64,000 nt of DNA from UBA2136 sp047635695 (GTDB lineage Bacteria > Pseudomonadota > Alphaproteobacteria > UBA2136), in the NCBI GenBank assembly GCA_047635695.1, contig JBLILN010000002.1:1-64000 (forward strand). Reading direction: 5' to 3'. A model generated the notes under the pieces. The model saw only the letters and a program-made list of their open reading frames with translations, was not told the origin of the DNA and ran no database searches. This document shows positions 42,642 through 51,515 of the stretch, one piece after another (the stretch's first letter is position 1; every line of letters begins with the position of its first letter). Position numbers and translations under genes: made by a program.

Positions 42642-43046
42642 ATGTTTATTTCGGAAGCACATGCTCAAGTAGAAGGCGCACTTTCTGCCTCAAATTCAGG
42701 TACAAGCTCGTGGATTATGTTGGCTGTTTTAGCTGCAGGGTTTTGGTTGCTTATTGTACGCCCACAGTCAAAGCGTCAACAAGAGCACACAGACTTAATT
42801 ACAGGCTTAAGCCGTGGCGATAAAGTTGTGACCGATAGTGGTATCTACGGTGAAATAACAAAAATTGTTGATGAAGGCATTGTAGAAGTTGAAATTGCGA
42901 CGGGTGTTAAAGTACGCCTTGTACGTAATGCTGTTTCTGCCGTTGTAACAACGGAAACGTCTAAAAAAGTTGTAAAACCTGCTGCAAAAAAAGTAGTGGC
43001 TAAAAAAGCAACAACGAAAAAAACGACTAAGAAAAAGGCTTCTTAA
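42642..43046 (+). CDS. yajC: Preprotein translocase accessory subunit YajC with basic tail
   Basis: 134 residues. One membrane span (about 23-43: WIMLAVLAAGFWLLIVRPQSKRQ) and the YajC core LSRGDKVVTDSGIYGEITKI with IATGVKVRLVRNAV. From about residue 105 a K/A/T/V tail (AKKVVAKKATTKKTTKKKA) resembles the tail on TatA in the same window. YajC associates with SecDF. Its stop overlaps the secD start (TAATG). Confidence 0.94.
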   Translation: MFISEAHAQVEGALSASNSGTSSWIMLAVLAAGFWLLIVRPQSKRQQEHTDLITGLSRGDKVVTDSGIYGEITKIVDEGIVEVEIATGVKVRLVRNAVSAVVTTETSKKVVKPAAKKVVAKKATTKKTTKKKAS

Positions 43047-44635
43047 TGTTACAGTTCTCACTTATTAAAAAGCTGACAATCCTTGCGATTGTTCTTTTAG
43101 GATTTTATTATGCTTTACCGAACGTGCTTTCAACTGAAACACGTCAGAACCTGCCGTCATGGATGAGCAAAGACACTGTCAACCTTGGCCTTGACCTTCA
43201 AGGTGGTTCGCATATGGTTTTGCAAGTTGACCTAGATACTGTTTTTAAACGTGCTTATGAAAACTTAGAAGACGAAGTGCGACAAGATTTACGTGGATTT
43301 GAAGAAGTTGACGTACGTTACCGCAATTTAGGTGCGCATGACAAAAATGTAAGTTTTACACTTAATGACCCTACACAAGCGACTGCTGTCAATGAAATGC
43401 TACAACGCGAAATTACAGGTGTTGAAACTGTTCATTCTGATGGTAACTTCGTTTTAACGTTTACAGAGTCTCAAATGGCGCTCATGCGTCGTAGTGCCCT
43501 TGGTCAAACCCTTGAAATTTTGCGTTCACGCGTCGATGAATTTGGTGTGGCTGAACCTGCTATCCAACGTCAAGGCGACGATCGTATTATTATTGAACTG
43601 CCAGGTATTGACGACGTTGAACGTGCAAAATCAATTATTGGCCGTACAGCGCTTTTATCGTTCCACCTTGTGGATGAGCGCGATGCTTCTCAGTATATTA
43701 ATAGACGTGCACCGGCTGGTTACAAAGTTTTGTTTGAAAAATCACGTAGCCCTGATGGCCGCGAGACTAAAATTCCGTACCTTCTTAAAAAACGTGCAGC
43801 ACTGACGGGTGAAAACCTATCGGATGCGTCGAGCGGTTTTGACCAAACAGGTCAAAATGCGGTGCAAATTAGCTTTGACGCTAAAGGTGCTAAGCAGTTT
43901 GCAAAATTGACAACAAAATTTGTCGGTAAGCGTATGGCGATTGTTTTGGATGGGCAAGTTTATAGCGCGCCATCACTGCGTGAACCTATTTTGGGCGGTA
44001 GTGCTAGTATTACAGGTAGCTTTACTTCCGCTGAAGCGCAAGACCTTGCGATGATTTTACGTGCGGGTGCTTTACCTGCGCCTGTACAGTTTGCAGAAGA
44101 ACGCTCTATTGGCCCTTCTTTAGGTGCTGATAGCGTGAGTGCTGGTAAAAACGCTATTGTTATTGGCTTTTTTGCAGTGATGGTATTGATGATGCTCTTT
44201 TATAGAGGCTTTGGCCTTGCAGCAAATATTTCATTACTTTTAAACGTTGTTTTAATTGTTGGTTTCATGAGCCTCATTGGTGCGACCATGACCCTGCCTG
44301 GTATGGCTGGTATTGTACTTACCATTGGTATGGCGGTTGATGCGAATGTGCTTATCTTTGAACGTATTCGTGAAGAATATCGTGCGGGTAAAAAATCAGT
44401 ATCACGTGCCGTGGACGAAGGTTTTAAATCAGCCGCAAGTACGATTATTGATGCAAACGTGACAACGCTTATTGCGGCTGTGGTTCTATTCGTTATGGGG
44501 TCTGGGCCTATCAAAGGTTTTGCTTTGACGCTTAGCGTTGGTATTGCGAGCTCTATGTTTACAGCTATTATGATCACGCGATTTATTTTAACGACGTGGG
44601 TGCTTAAAAAGCAGCCTAAAACTTTAGCAGTATAG
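43046..44635 (+). CDS. secD: Protein translocase subunit SecD
   Basis: 529 residues, six spans and a large periplasmic domain. LGLDLQGGSHMVLQVD at the P1 start, FGVAEPAIQRQGDDRIIIELPG, and the transmembrane motif MAGIVLTIGMAVDANVLIFERIREE carry the proton-channel Asp. It uses the proton gradient to finish protein export. Coupled to yajC; secF follows after 13 bases. Confidence 0.97.
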   Translation: MLQFSLIKKLTILAIVLLGFYYALPNVLSTETRQNLPSWMSKDTVNLGLDLQGGSHMVLQVDLDTVFKRAYENLEDEVRQDLRGFEEVDVRYRNLGAHDKNVSFTLNDPTQATAVNEMLQREITGVETVHSDGNFVLTFTESQMALMRRSALGQTLEILRSRVDEFGVAEPAIQRQGDDRIIIELPGIDDVERAKSIIGRTALLSFHLVDERDASQYINRRAPAGYKVLFEKSRSPDGRETKIPYLLKKRAALTGENLSDASSGFDQTGQNAVQISFDAKGAKQFAKLTTKFVGKRMAIVLDGQVYSAPSLREPILGGSASITGSFTSAEAQDLAMILRAGALPAPVQFAEERSIGPSLGADSVSAGKNAIVIGFFAVMVLMMLFYRGFGLAANISLLLNVVLIVGFMSLIGATMTLPGMAGIVLTIGMAVDANVLIFERIREEYRAGKKSVSRAVDEGFKSAASTIIDANVTTLIAAVVLFVMGSGPIKGFALTLSVGIASSMFTAIMITRFILTTWVLKKQPKTLAV

Positions 44636-44648
44636 AAAGATTGGTAAA

Positions 44649-45602
44649 ATGATTCTTAAACTTATTCCAATGAATACCAAAATTGATTTTCTTTCTAAGC
44701 GAAAATTATGTGCAGTGTTATCTGCTTTTTTCCTCGTGGCGACGGTTAGCCTACTTTCAACCCTTGGCTTAAACTGGGGTATCGACTTTTCGGGCGGTAC
44801 GTTGGTGCAAATTCAAACTGAAAAAACTGTGCCTATTAATGAAATGCGTCAAGCGATTAAGAACGCAGGTATTAAAGGCGCAACATTACAAGAGTTTGAT
44901 GGTAGTGAAGGCGAACTTTTAGTCCGTGTACCAGAAAAAGATAAAGAAAATGCTAACGCAAACGTAACTGCACAAGCTGTTTCAACAGCGTTAGCGCCGC
45001 TTGCTGGTGCAATTGACATTCGCCGTGTTGAATTTGTTGGCCCACAAATTGGTGACGAGCTACGTATTCAAGGTCTGTTGGCTTTGGTCTTTTCTATGGT
45101 GGCTATTTTAATTTATATCTCTATGCGCTTTGAAATGCGCTATGCCATTGGCGCTATTGCGGCATTGCTACACGATATTATTTTGACTGTCGGTGCTTTT
45201 TCATTGTTACAAAAAGAAGTGACAATGACCGTGCTTGCAGCTTTATTAACCATCATTGGTTATTCATTAAATGATACGATCGTTGTTTTTGACCGTGTGC
45301 GTGAAAATATTAATAAGCATGGTAAAAAATCACTGAAAGACGTTTTAAACATCAGTGTGAACGAAATGCTTAACCGTACTTTAATGACCTCCTTAACAAC
45401 GCTTGTAGTATTGTTGGCATTGTTCCTCTTCGGTGGTGGTGTTATTCATGACTTCGCATTTACTTTGATGTTTGGTGTGATTGTGGGAACATATTCTTCT
45501 GTCTTTGTGGCGGCACCTGTTGTGCTGGCAATGGAAGGTTACTACCAGCGTGTGAAAAAAGAAGAAGCAACAAAAAGCTTTATGACTTCAGCTGAAAAAT
45601 AA
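44649..45602 (+). CDS. secF: Protein translocase subunit SecF
   Basis: 317 residues. GIDFSGGTLVQIQ, EFVGPQIGDELRIQG and the membrane block TIIGYSLNDTIVVFDRVREN with MLNRTLMTS are family signatures. It pairs with SecD. Last member of the yajC-secD-secF operon; superoxide dismutase follows 23 bases later and may be read through. Confidence 0.96.
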   Translation: MILKLIPMNTKIDFLSKRKLCAVLSAFFLVATVSLLSTLGLNWGIDFSGGTLVQIQTEKTVPINEMRQAIKNAGIKGATLQEFDGSEGELLVRVPEKDKENANANVTAQAVSTALAPLAGAIDIRRVEFVGPQIGDELRIQGLLALVFSMVAILIYISMRFEMRYAIGAIAALLHDIILTVGAFSLLQKEVTMTVLAALLTIIGYSLNDTIVVFDRVRENINKHGKKSLKDVLNISVNEMLNRTLMTSLTTLVVLLALFLFGGGVIHDFAFTLMFGVIVGTYSSVFVAAPVVLAMEGYYQRVKKEEATKSFMTSAEK

Positions 45603-45625
45603 ATTTAATAAAAGGACGAGTGAAT

Positions 45626-46246
45626 ATGACATATACAGCAAGAGAAGAACTTAAACCTTCAGGTTTAAACGGTATCAGTGAAGAACAAATTAACGACCAC
45701 TGGAACCTTTATGCGGCTTACGTAACGCAAAGTAACGCACTTAAAGCGCAACTTGCAGAATTGCGTGCAGCAGGTAAGGGGGCGAGCCCAGAATATATGG
45801 ACCGCCGTCGTCGTTTTGGTTTTGAATTTAATGGTATGGTTTTACACGAATACTACTTCGGTAACCTTAGCGCTAACGTGGCTATGGATGAAACTTCTGC
45901 TTTTGCACAAGCGCTTATCAAGCAATTTGGTAGCATTGATGCCTGGAAAGAAGACTTTGCTAACACGGGTAAAAGCCGTGGTATTGGTTGGGCTATCTGC
46001 ATGATGGACCCTCAAACAGGTGACATTAACAACCACTTCGTACAATTACACGAAGACGGTAACGTTGCAGGTTATCACCCTGTTGTTGTGATGGACGTGT
46101 GGGAACATGCTTACATGGTTGACCATAAAGCTGGTGGACGCCCTGACTACATTGGTGCGTTTATGTCTAACATCAATTGGAACGTGGCTGAAACACGCTT
46201 TAATGATGCAACAGCTCAAAAGACATCTAAGCGTTTTGTCGCTTAA
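45626..46246 (+). CDS. sodB: Fe/Mn-type superoxide dismutase
   Basis: 206 residues from ATG 45626 (AAGGA nine bases upstream; a GTG six bases earlier is too close to it). Metal ligands can be placed: His in ISEEQINDHWNLYAAYV, His in MVLHEYYFGNL, and Asp/His in VVMDVWEHAYMVDHK. The second block is HEYYF rather than the usual NHxxYW, so it belongs to a divergent branch. Detoxifies superoxide. A terminator follows. Confidence 0.88.
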   Translation: MTYTAREELKPSGLNGISEEQINDHWNLYAAYVTQSNALKAQLAELRAAGKGASPEYMDRRRRFGFEFNGMVLHEYYFGNLSANVAMDETSAFAQALIKQFGSIDAWKEDFANTGKSRGIGWAICMMDPQTGDINNHFVQLHEDGNVAGYHPVVVMDVWEHAYMVDHKAGGRPDYIGAFMSNINWNVAETRFNDATAQKTSKRFVA

Positions 46247-46270
46247 ATATCGTTTTATATTCTAAGTTTA

Positions 46271-46292
46271 AGCCTCCTTTTTGGAGGCTTTT
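46271..46292 (+). terminator. Terminator after superoxide dismutase
   Basis: AGCCTCC/GGAGGCT stem, five-T loop, followed by TTTT. Confidence 0.82.
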
Positions 46293-46378
46293 ACGTTTGC
46301 GTTTGTTATTTGTATTATTGTTGAAATTCATGTACATTGGAGGTTGATTTTAAATATTGCGAATGAATAAGAAAAAAT

Positions 46379-46846
46379 ATGAAAAAAATTATTTGCCTAT
46401 CTTTAATGCTTGTTTCATCGGCGGTGCCAAGCTTTGCGCTTGATAAAGACGTGGACATGGAAATTCGTCGTGTTGAACAACGCATGATGCGTATGTTTGA
46501 AACAAACAAACAGCTGCTTCAAGACGTACGTGACCTTCAACGTAAAAATGACAAACTGACAAAAGGCTTTGAAGATGTCTCAATGAAATATGACGCTTTA
46601 AACGACCAAGTTTTAAAACTACGTAACGTTGACATTGCAAATTTGCGTGTAGGCCAAAAAGGCTTGTACGACCAAATACCTCTATTCACTTGGGGTGAAG
46701 ACACAGAAGACTGTGCAGATATTGAAACCAAACATCAACAAATTAACACGCAAAAAAGTGCCGACGGCAGCCAAACTATGCGCTTTTTATGCTTTGACGG
46801 TAAGGCCGTCCACATGGGTACTGAATACCATGGTGTACCAAAATAA
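46379..46846 (+). CDS. Secreted coiled-coil protein, unknown
   Basis: 155 residues. Signal peptide ending PSFA (about residue 20); a heptad-rich region (about 25-90: RRVEQRMMRMFETNKQLLQDV and following) suggests trimeric or dimeric coiled coil; a C-terminal globular part has two cysteines (EDCADIE and FLCFDGKAV) that may form a disulfide. No family recognised. Periplasmic location inferred. Confidence 0.65.
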   Translation: MKKIICLSLMLVSSAVPSFALDKDVDMEIRRVEQRMMRMFETNKQLLQDVRDLQRKNDKLTKGFEDVSMKYDALNDQVLKLRNVDIANLRVGQKGLYDQIPLFTWGEDTEDCADIETKHQQINTQKSADGSQTMRFLCFDGKAVHMGTEYHGVPK

Positions 46847-46980
46847 AAGTATTTTTTAAGGCTTAACTTCCTTTTATCCGTTCTGCATGTGCGCTTTGTA
46901 CGCTTTGAACAATTAAAATAAAATTAAACCTTAAAATTTACACTTATTACATCTATATAAAATATTAAAGGGAAACTAAA

Positions 46981-47316
46981 ATGAAAAATTGTAAATGTAT
47001 CTTTTCACAAGCATTTTACTATGCGGTGATTTACTTACTTCTTGTACTTATCGCTTTTGGTATCGGCTTTATCAATAATATATTTGCTTGGGACTTTGAA
47101 GTGCTGAATGTTATTGGTTTTGGTGCCCTTGTTTTCCCAACCGTGCCTTTCCAAGGTTTATTATTGAATAACGACCTGATGATAAACGCTGGCGGCATGA
47201 TCATACCAAGTGACGGCGGCCTTTTATTGGCGCATGGTATTTGGTTTACATTCTTTTATGTGACTTATTTAAGCTTTTTACTGTTTAAAAAGAAGTGTTG
47301 CTCAAACAAAAAATAG
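46981..47316 (+). CDS. Small membrane protein with cysteine-rich ends, unknown
   Basis: 111 residues, about three hydrophobic segments (near 13-33, 42-60 and 84-104). Cysteines cluster at both cytoplasmic-like ends (NCKCIF near the start, KKCCSNKK at the end). AAAGGGAAA precedes the ATG. Not related to the two small leader-associated genes by eye. Function unknown. Confidence 0.6.
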   Translation: MKNCKCIFSQAFYYAVIYLLLVLIAFGIGFINNIFAWDFEVLNVIGFGALVFPTVPFQGLLLNNDLMINAGGMIIPSDGGLLLAHGIWFTFFYVTYLSFLLFKKKCCSNKK

Positions 47317-47420
47317 TAAAGGCCGTTATTAAAGGTTTTTTATATGACAGTTATGGATTAATGTCGCTGACTATAAGTATATAATTAGGTAGTTTACTAC
47401 CACAACATTTTGCTTATAAA

Positions 47421-47500
47421 GCTTACCGTTTAATAAAAAGTTCCCAACTTTTGGGGCTGTTAAACTTGTGAGTTTTAATTTATGCCGCAAGGCAGGAGAA
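47421..47500 (+). promoter_or_regulatory. Structured leader RNA, copy B
   Basis: Second copy of the 80-nt element of 41301-41380. P1 is GCTTAC/GTGAGT (two wobble pairs), P2 GTTTAA/TTAAAC identical, P3 AGTTCC/GGGGCT, then TTTAATTT instead of a pure U-run, then GCC-GCAA-GGC and AGGAGAA. Partial similarity continues about 75 bases upstream (ATAAGTA-TATAATTAGG), including a possible -10, so promoter and leader were duplicated together. Confidence 0.65.
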
Positions 47501-47505
47501 ATACC

Positions 47506-47643
47506 ATGGAACTATTAAATATAAATGTATTAATGATTGTTGCTACTACTTTAACTTTGGCGACTATTTTAGGACATATGTTATTTAAAAATAATTCTAA
47601 AATGATCTTTAAAACTCTTAAAAATGATTTAGATAATATTTAA
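47506..47643 (+). CDS. 45-residue single-span membrane protein behind leader copy B
   Basis: Starts MELLNINVLMIVATT, has one hydrophobic span (about 7-27) and a basic/polar tail KNNSKMIFKTLKNDLDNI. AGGAGAA lies five bases before the ATG. Too short for ordinary gene finding, but the conserved leader and promoter region argue that it is real. Function unknown. Confidence 0.55.
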   Translation: MELLNINVLMIVATTLTLATILGHMLFKNNSKMIFKTLKNDLDNI

Positions 47644-47664
47644 TTATTTTTTTCAGCGAACACT

Positions 47665-47690
47665 CACCCTAGCCTTTGCTGGGGTGTTTT
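47665..47690. terminator. Terminator between the small membrane gene and the YggU-like gene
   Basis: Nine-base stem CACCCTAGC/GCTGGGGTG with a four-base loop followed by TTTTATTTT. It lies at the 3' end of both convergent genes. Confidence 0.75.
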
Positions 47691-47934
47691 ATTTTGTGAT
47701 GCTGATAGTTTTATTTTTACTGGTTTCACCGTGAATAATCGTAAGTTTGCTTTTAGCAACGCCTAGTTCTTTTGCTAGTAGGGCTATCACGGCCTTATTG
47801 GCTTTACCGTCCTCAGGGACGGTGGTTATGTAAATTCTGATAACGTCACCATCAACCTTTATGGCATTGCGTGACGCTTTAGGTGTCACACGTACGGTAA
47901 ATGGTTTATCAATGCCTTTTAAATGTTCAAGCAT
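47689..47934 (-). CDS. YggU/DUF167-family protein
   Basis: 81 residues. FTVRVTPKASRNAI and IYITTVPEDGKANKAVIALLAKELGVAKSKLTIIHGETSKNKTI follow the DUF167 pattern closely. Function of the family is not established. Its start overlaps the end of uvrA by eight bases. Confidence 0.9.
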   Translation of the reverse strand: MLEHLKGIDKPFTVRVTPKASRNAIKVDGDVIRIYITTVPEDGKANKAVIALLAKELGVAKSKLTIIHGETSKNKTISITK

Positions 47935-50773
47935 TCTTTTTCGCTTGAAACAGCTGATTCAAGTAAAAGCCTGTGTGGCTGCCTTTAACTTTGGCAACGG
48001 CTTCTGGTGTGCCTGTGGCCACAATTTCACCACCACCGTCACCACCTTCAGGGCCAACATCGATAATATGATCGGCAGTTTTAATAACGTCGAGGTTATG
48101 CTCAATAATAATCATTGTGTTGCCCTCAGCCACCAAGCGCTGTAGCACTTTAAGTAGCATTTCAATATCGGCAAAGTGAAGGCCTGTGGTCGGCTCGTCA
48201 AGAATATACAAAGTTTTACCCGTACTGCGCTTTGAAAGTTCTTTTGAAAGCTTAATACGTTGAGCTTCACCGCCACTTAATGTTGTGGCACTTTGACCAA
48301 GGCGAATATAGCTTAAGCCCACGTCCATGAGTGTTTGTAAACGCTTGTGAATAATAGGTACGCTTTTAAAGAATGCACATGCTTCTTCTACTGTCATATC
48401 AAGGACATCGGCGATTGACTTAAACTTATACTTCACCTCTAAAGTTTCACGGTTAAAGCGCGCACCTTTACAAATATCGCATGGTACAAAAACGTCGGGT
48501 AAAAAGTGCATTTCAACACGAATAAGGCCATCACCTTGGCAGGCTTCACAGCGTCCACCTTTGACGTTAAAACTAAAACGACCCGCCTTGTAACCACGTT
48601 GTTGCGCGTCGGGTAATTTAGCAAACCATTCTCTGATAGGGCTCATAATGCCTGTGTATGTTGCAGGGTTACTGCGGGGTGTGCGGCCAATGGCACTTTG
48701 GTCAATATTGACAATTTTATCAATATGTTCAAGGCCTTTAACCGCCTTGTGTTCAGCTGGTACGGCTTTGTTGTTGTTAAGCTTACGTGCCACGGCCTTT
48801 GTAAGTGTTTGCATAACCAATGTACTCTTACCACTACCACTGACACCTGAAACGCATGTCATACAGCTTAAGGGGAACTTAACCGTTACATTTTGTAGGT
48901 TGTTACCATTTGCACCTTCAAGTGTTATATATTTTGTTGCTTTGCGGCGTTTGGCTGGAATGGCAATTTCACGTTTACCGTTCAAAAATTGCGCCGTGAT
49001 AGATTTTTCGCTTTTTAAAATATCATCAAGCGTCCCTTGTGCAATAATTTCACCGCCATGTTCGCCGGCACCTGGGCCCATGTCGATGATAAAATCGGCA
49101 TTGCGGATAGCGTCTTCGTCGTGTTCAACCACCAAAATGGTGTTGTCGAGGTCACGCAGTTTTGTGAGAGATTCAAGCAAACGGTCATTGTCACGTTGAT
49201 GCAAGCCGATGGACGGCTCGTCGAGGACATACATCACACCTGTCAGGCCACTACCAATTTGTGAGGCCAGGCGGATACGCTGTGATTCACCACCACTTAA
49301 TGTACCAGCCATGCGTGAAAGCGTGAGGTACTGTAACCCCACATGCTCTAGGAATGAAAGCCTTGCCACCACTTCCTTTAAAATAGGTTCTGCTATGATG
49401 GCACGGCTGCCGCTAAGTTGCGTTTGTAGTTCCTTGTGGTGTACGAGTGACTGCTTGATAGACAGGCTACAAACGTCATAAATGTTCATGCCTTTTACCT
49501 TAACAGAAAGGGCATTTTCATTTAAACGCTTGCCTGCACATTTAGGGCAGGGGTGGCTTGCACGGTAAGCGTTTAGGTCTTCACGTGCCATAGGGTTGGC
49601 CGATTCTAACCAACGGCGTTGTAGGTTTGGTATAATACCTTCATAAGTTTTTGTGGTTTGGAAGTTGGCCTTACCACCTTCAAATACAAACGGTAATTCT
49701 TCTGCGCCGCTACCATATAAAATAATCTCTTTAATTTCTTGCGGCAGTGCTTTGTACATGATGTTGAGGTCAAACTTGTAATGGCTGGCAAGGGCTTTAG
49801 CATAATAGCTTGTGCCACCTTCTTTCCATGTTTTAATAGCACCATCAAAGATAGATTTGTTGTGATCGGGGATAATAAGGTCGGGGTCAAAATAAATCAC
49901 CTCGCCAAGGCCGTCACATTCCGCACATGCACCATGAGGGCTGTTGAATGAAAACAAACGTGGTTCAAGGCTTGGTATAGCGTGGTTACAAATAGAACAG
50001 CTATATTTTTCGCTAAATAATTGTGCTTCTGGTAGGGGAGTGTCATCGTCTTTTTTAGCGACAGGTTCAACCAAAACCATGCCGTCTGAAAGTTTGAGCG
50101 CTGTTTCAATGCTGTCCGCTAAGCGTGCTTGGTTTTCAGGTTTGGCGGCTAAACGGTCAATGATAATTTCAATATCATGTTTGATGTTTTTTTCTAAAGC
50201 AGGGGCGTCGGGTATGCTGTAAAGTTCACCGTCAATACGTACACGGCTAAAACCTTGCTTTAACCAGCCCAGCATGTCTTTTTTATATTCACCCTTACGG
50301 CCACGTATAACAGGCGCAATAATTTGCAAACGCGTTCCTTCTGGCCATGCGTTAATGGCGTCGACCATTTGGCTAACGGTTTGCGCTTCAATTTCAATAT
50401 CGTGCACGGGGCAGTGTGGTGTCCCTGTTTGGGCGTAAAGCAATCGCATGTAGTCATATATTTCAGTAATAGTACCAACAGTGGAACGTGGGTTTTTTGA
50501 TGTTGTTTTTTGTTCAATGGCAATGGCAGGGCTTAAACCGTCAATGCGGTCGACGTCGGGTTTGCTACCAATGTTTAAAAATTGGCGGGCGTAAGCACTT
50601 AAGCTTTCAACGTAACGTCTATGACCTTCTGCGTAAATGGTGTCGAAGGCAAGGGACGACTTACCAGAGCCCGATAAACCTGTAATAACGGTGAAGGAAT
50701 TACGTGGAATATCAACGTCCACGTTCTTTAAATTATGCTCTTTAGCACCTCTAACTGATATAAATTTAGCCAA
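47927..50773 (-). CDS. uvrA: Excinuclease ABC subunit A
   Basis: 948 residues. Two ABC modules: Walker A GLSGSGKSSLAFDTIYAEG near the N-terminus and GVSGSGKSTLVMQTL at about 640; signature LSGGESQRIRLASQIG and LSGGEAQRIKLSKEL; zinc fingers in CSICNHAIPSLEPRLFS...CAEC and CEACQGDG...CDIC. It recognises DNA damage for nucleotide excision repair. Divergent from ssb, a frequent pairing in bacteria. Confidence 0.98.
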   Translation of the reverse strand: MAKFISVRGAKEHNLKNVDVDIPRNSFTVITGLSGSGKSSLAFDTIYAEGHRRYVESLSAYARQFLNIGSKPDVDRIDGLSPAIAIEQKTTSKNPRSTVGTITEIYDYMRLLYAQTGTPHCPVHDIEIEAQTVSQMVDAINAWPEGTRLQIIAPVIRGRKGEYKKDMLGWLKQGFSRVRIDGELYSIPDAPALEKNIKHDIEIIIDRLAAKPENQARLADSIETALKLSDGMVLVEPVAKKDDDTPLPEAQLFSEKYSCSICNHAIPSLEPRLFSFNSPHGACAECDGLGEVIYFDPDLIIPDHNKSIFDGAIKTWKEGGTSYYAKALASHYKFDLNIMYKALPQEIKEIILYGSGAEELPFVFEGGKANFQTTKTYEGIIPNLQRRWLESANPMAREDLNAYRASHPCPKCAGKRLNENALSVKVKGMNIYDVCSLSIKQSLVHHKELQTQLSGSRAIIAEPILKEVVARLSFLEHVGLQYLTLSRMAGTLSGGESQRIRLASQIGSGLTGVMYVLDEPSIGLHQRDNDRLLESLTKLRDLDNTILVVEHDEDAIRNADFIIDMGPGAGEHGGEIIAQGTLDDILKSEKSITAQFLNGKREIAIPAKRRKATKYITLEGANGNNLQNVTVKFPLSCMTCVSGVSGSGKSTLVMQTLTKAVARKLNNNKAVPAEHKAVKGLEHIDKIVNIDQSAIGRTPRSNPATYTGIMSPIREWFAKLPDAQQRGYKAGRFSFNVKGGRCEACQGDGLIRVEMHFLPDVFVPCDICKGARFNRETLEVKYKFKSIADVLDMTVEEACAFFKSVPIIHKRLQTLMDVGLSYIRLGQSATTLSGGEAQRIKLSKELSKRSTGKTLYILDEPTTGLHFADIEMLLKVLQRLVAEGNTMIIIEHNLDVIKTADHIIDVGPEGGDGGGEIVATGTPEAVAKVKGSHTGFYLNQLFQAKKNA

Positions 50774-50800
50774 CGTTTTAAAATTCTTTCTTTAAAATAC

Positions 50801-50862
50801 TTGCATTGAAGGTAGGTTTTCATATAATCCTTGTTCTACGTAACACATAAATGCGTTACATG
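50801..50862 (+). promoter_or_regulatory. Likely ssb promoter with adjacent inverted repeat
   Basis: TTGCAT, 16-base spacer, TATAAT (50823-50828). Shortly downstream GTAAC and GTTAC form a 5-bp inverted repeat around ACATAAATGC. It does not fit the alphaproteobacterial LexA pattern GTTC-N7-GTTC, so an SOS operator is not supported. Confidence 0.45.
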
Positions 50863-50926
50863 TAGGTATTAATATAGTCGAGTACTATAAAAAATCAACC
50901 ATACAAAGTTGTAGGAGAAGTAAAAA

Positions 50927-51388
50927 ATGGCTGGAAGTCTAAATAAAGTTCAAATTATAGGTAACTTGGGTCGTGACCCTGAAATTCGTTACACTGGTGA
51001 CAACCGCGCCATTGCTAACCTAACGGTTGCAAGTACAGAAACCTGGAAAGACAAATCTGGCGAACGCCAAGAAAAAACAGAATGGCACCGTGTTGTTATG
51101 TTTGGCCCACTTGCAGAAGTTGCTGAAAAATACCTTAAAAAAGGTGACAGCGCTTATTTTGAAGGTAAACTTCAAACAAACAAATGGGAAGACAAAGACG
51201 GTAACGAACGTTACACAACAGAAGTAGTGGTGGACCGTGGTGGCCAAATGCAAATGCTTGGTTCTCGTTCAAGCGGTAGTTTTGACGATTCTGGTATGGA
51301 TCAGTCAACGCCAGCTTCAAAGCCAAAGGCTAAAAAGTCAGCGGCAGCGGCAGCGGACGAAGCTTTCGACGATGATATCCCATTTTAA
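50927..51388 (+). CDS. ssb: Single-stranded DNA-binding protein
   Basis: 153 residues. OB fold with LNKVQIIGNLGRDPEIRYT and TEWHRVVMFGPLAEVAEKYLKKG; disordered linker; acidic tip DDDIPF that recruits repair and replication partners. GTAGGAGAA precedes the ATG. Own terminator follows. Confidence 0.97.
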   Translation: MAGSLNKVQIIGNLGRDPEIRYTGDNRAIANLTVASTETWKDKSGERQEKTEWHRVVMFGPLAEVAEKYLKKGDSAYFEGKLQTNKWEDKDGNERYTTEVVVDRGGQMQMLGSRSSGSFDDSGMDQSTPASKPKAKKSAAAAADEAFDDDIPF

Positions 51389-51414
51389 GTTTATCTATTT
51401 TCGTGATTTTAAAG

Positions 51415-51440
51415 AGGTGCCTTTACGGCGCCTTTTTTGT
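51415..51440 (+). terminator. Terminator after ssb
   Basis: AGGTGCC/GGCGCCT stem with a five-base loop and TTTTTTGTTTTTT. Confidence 0.82.
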
Positions 51441-51515
51441 TTTTTATCTATGCGATAAGTGACTGGTATGCTTTTTGCATTTAATAAATTAAATAATAAA
51501 AATAAGGTTTGTTTT

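Noticed and set aside
49000..50700. Long plus-strand ORFs opposite uvrA
   Set aside because: They are shadows of uvrA; the uvrA frame carries all ABC and zinc-finger motifs.
50774..50926. SOS (LexA) operator between uvrA and ssb
   Set aside because: A single GTTC occurs but no GTTC-N7-GTTC pair; the visible GTAAC/GTTAC repeat does not fit the alphaproteobacterial box.
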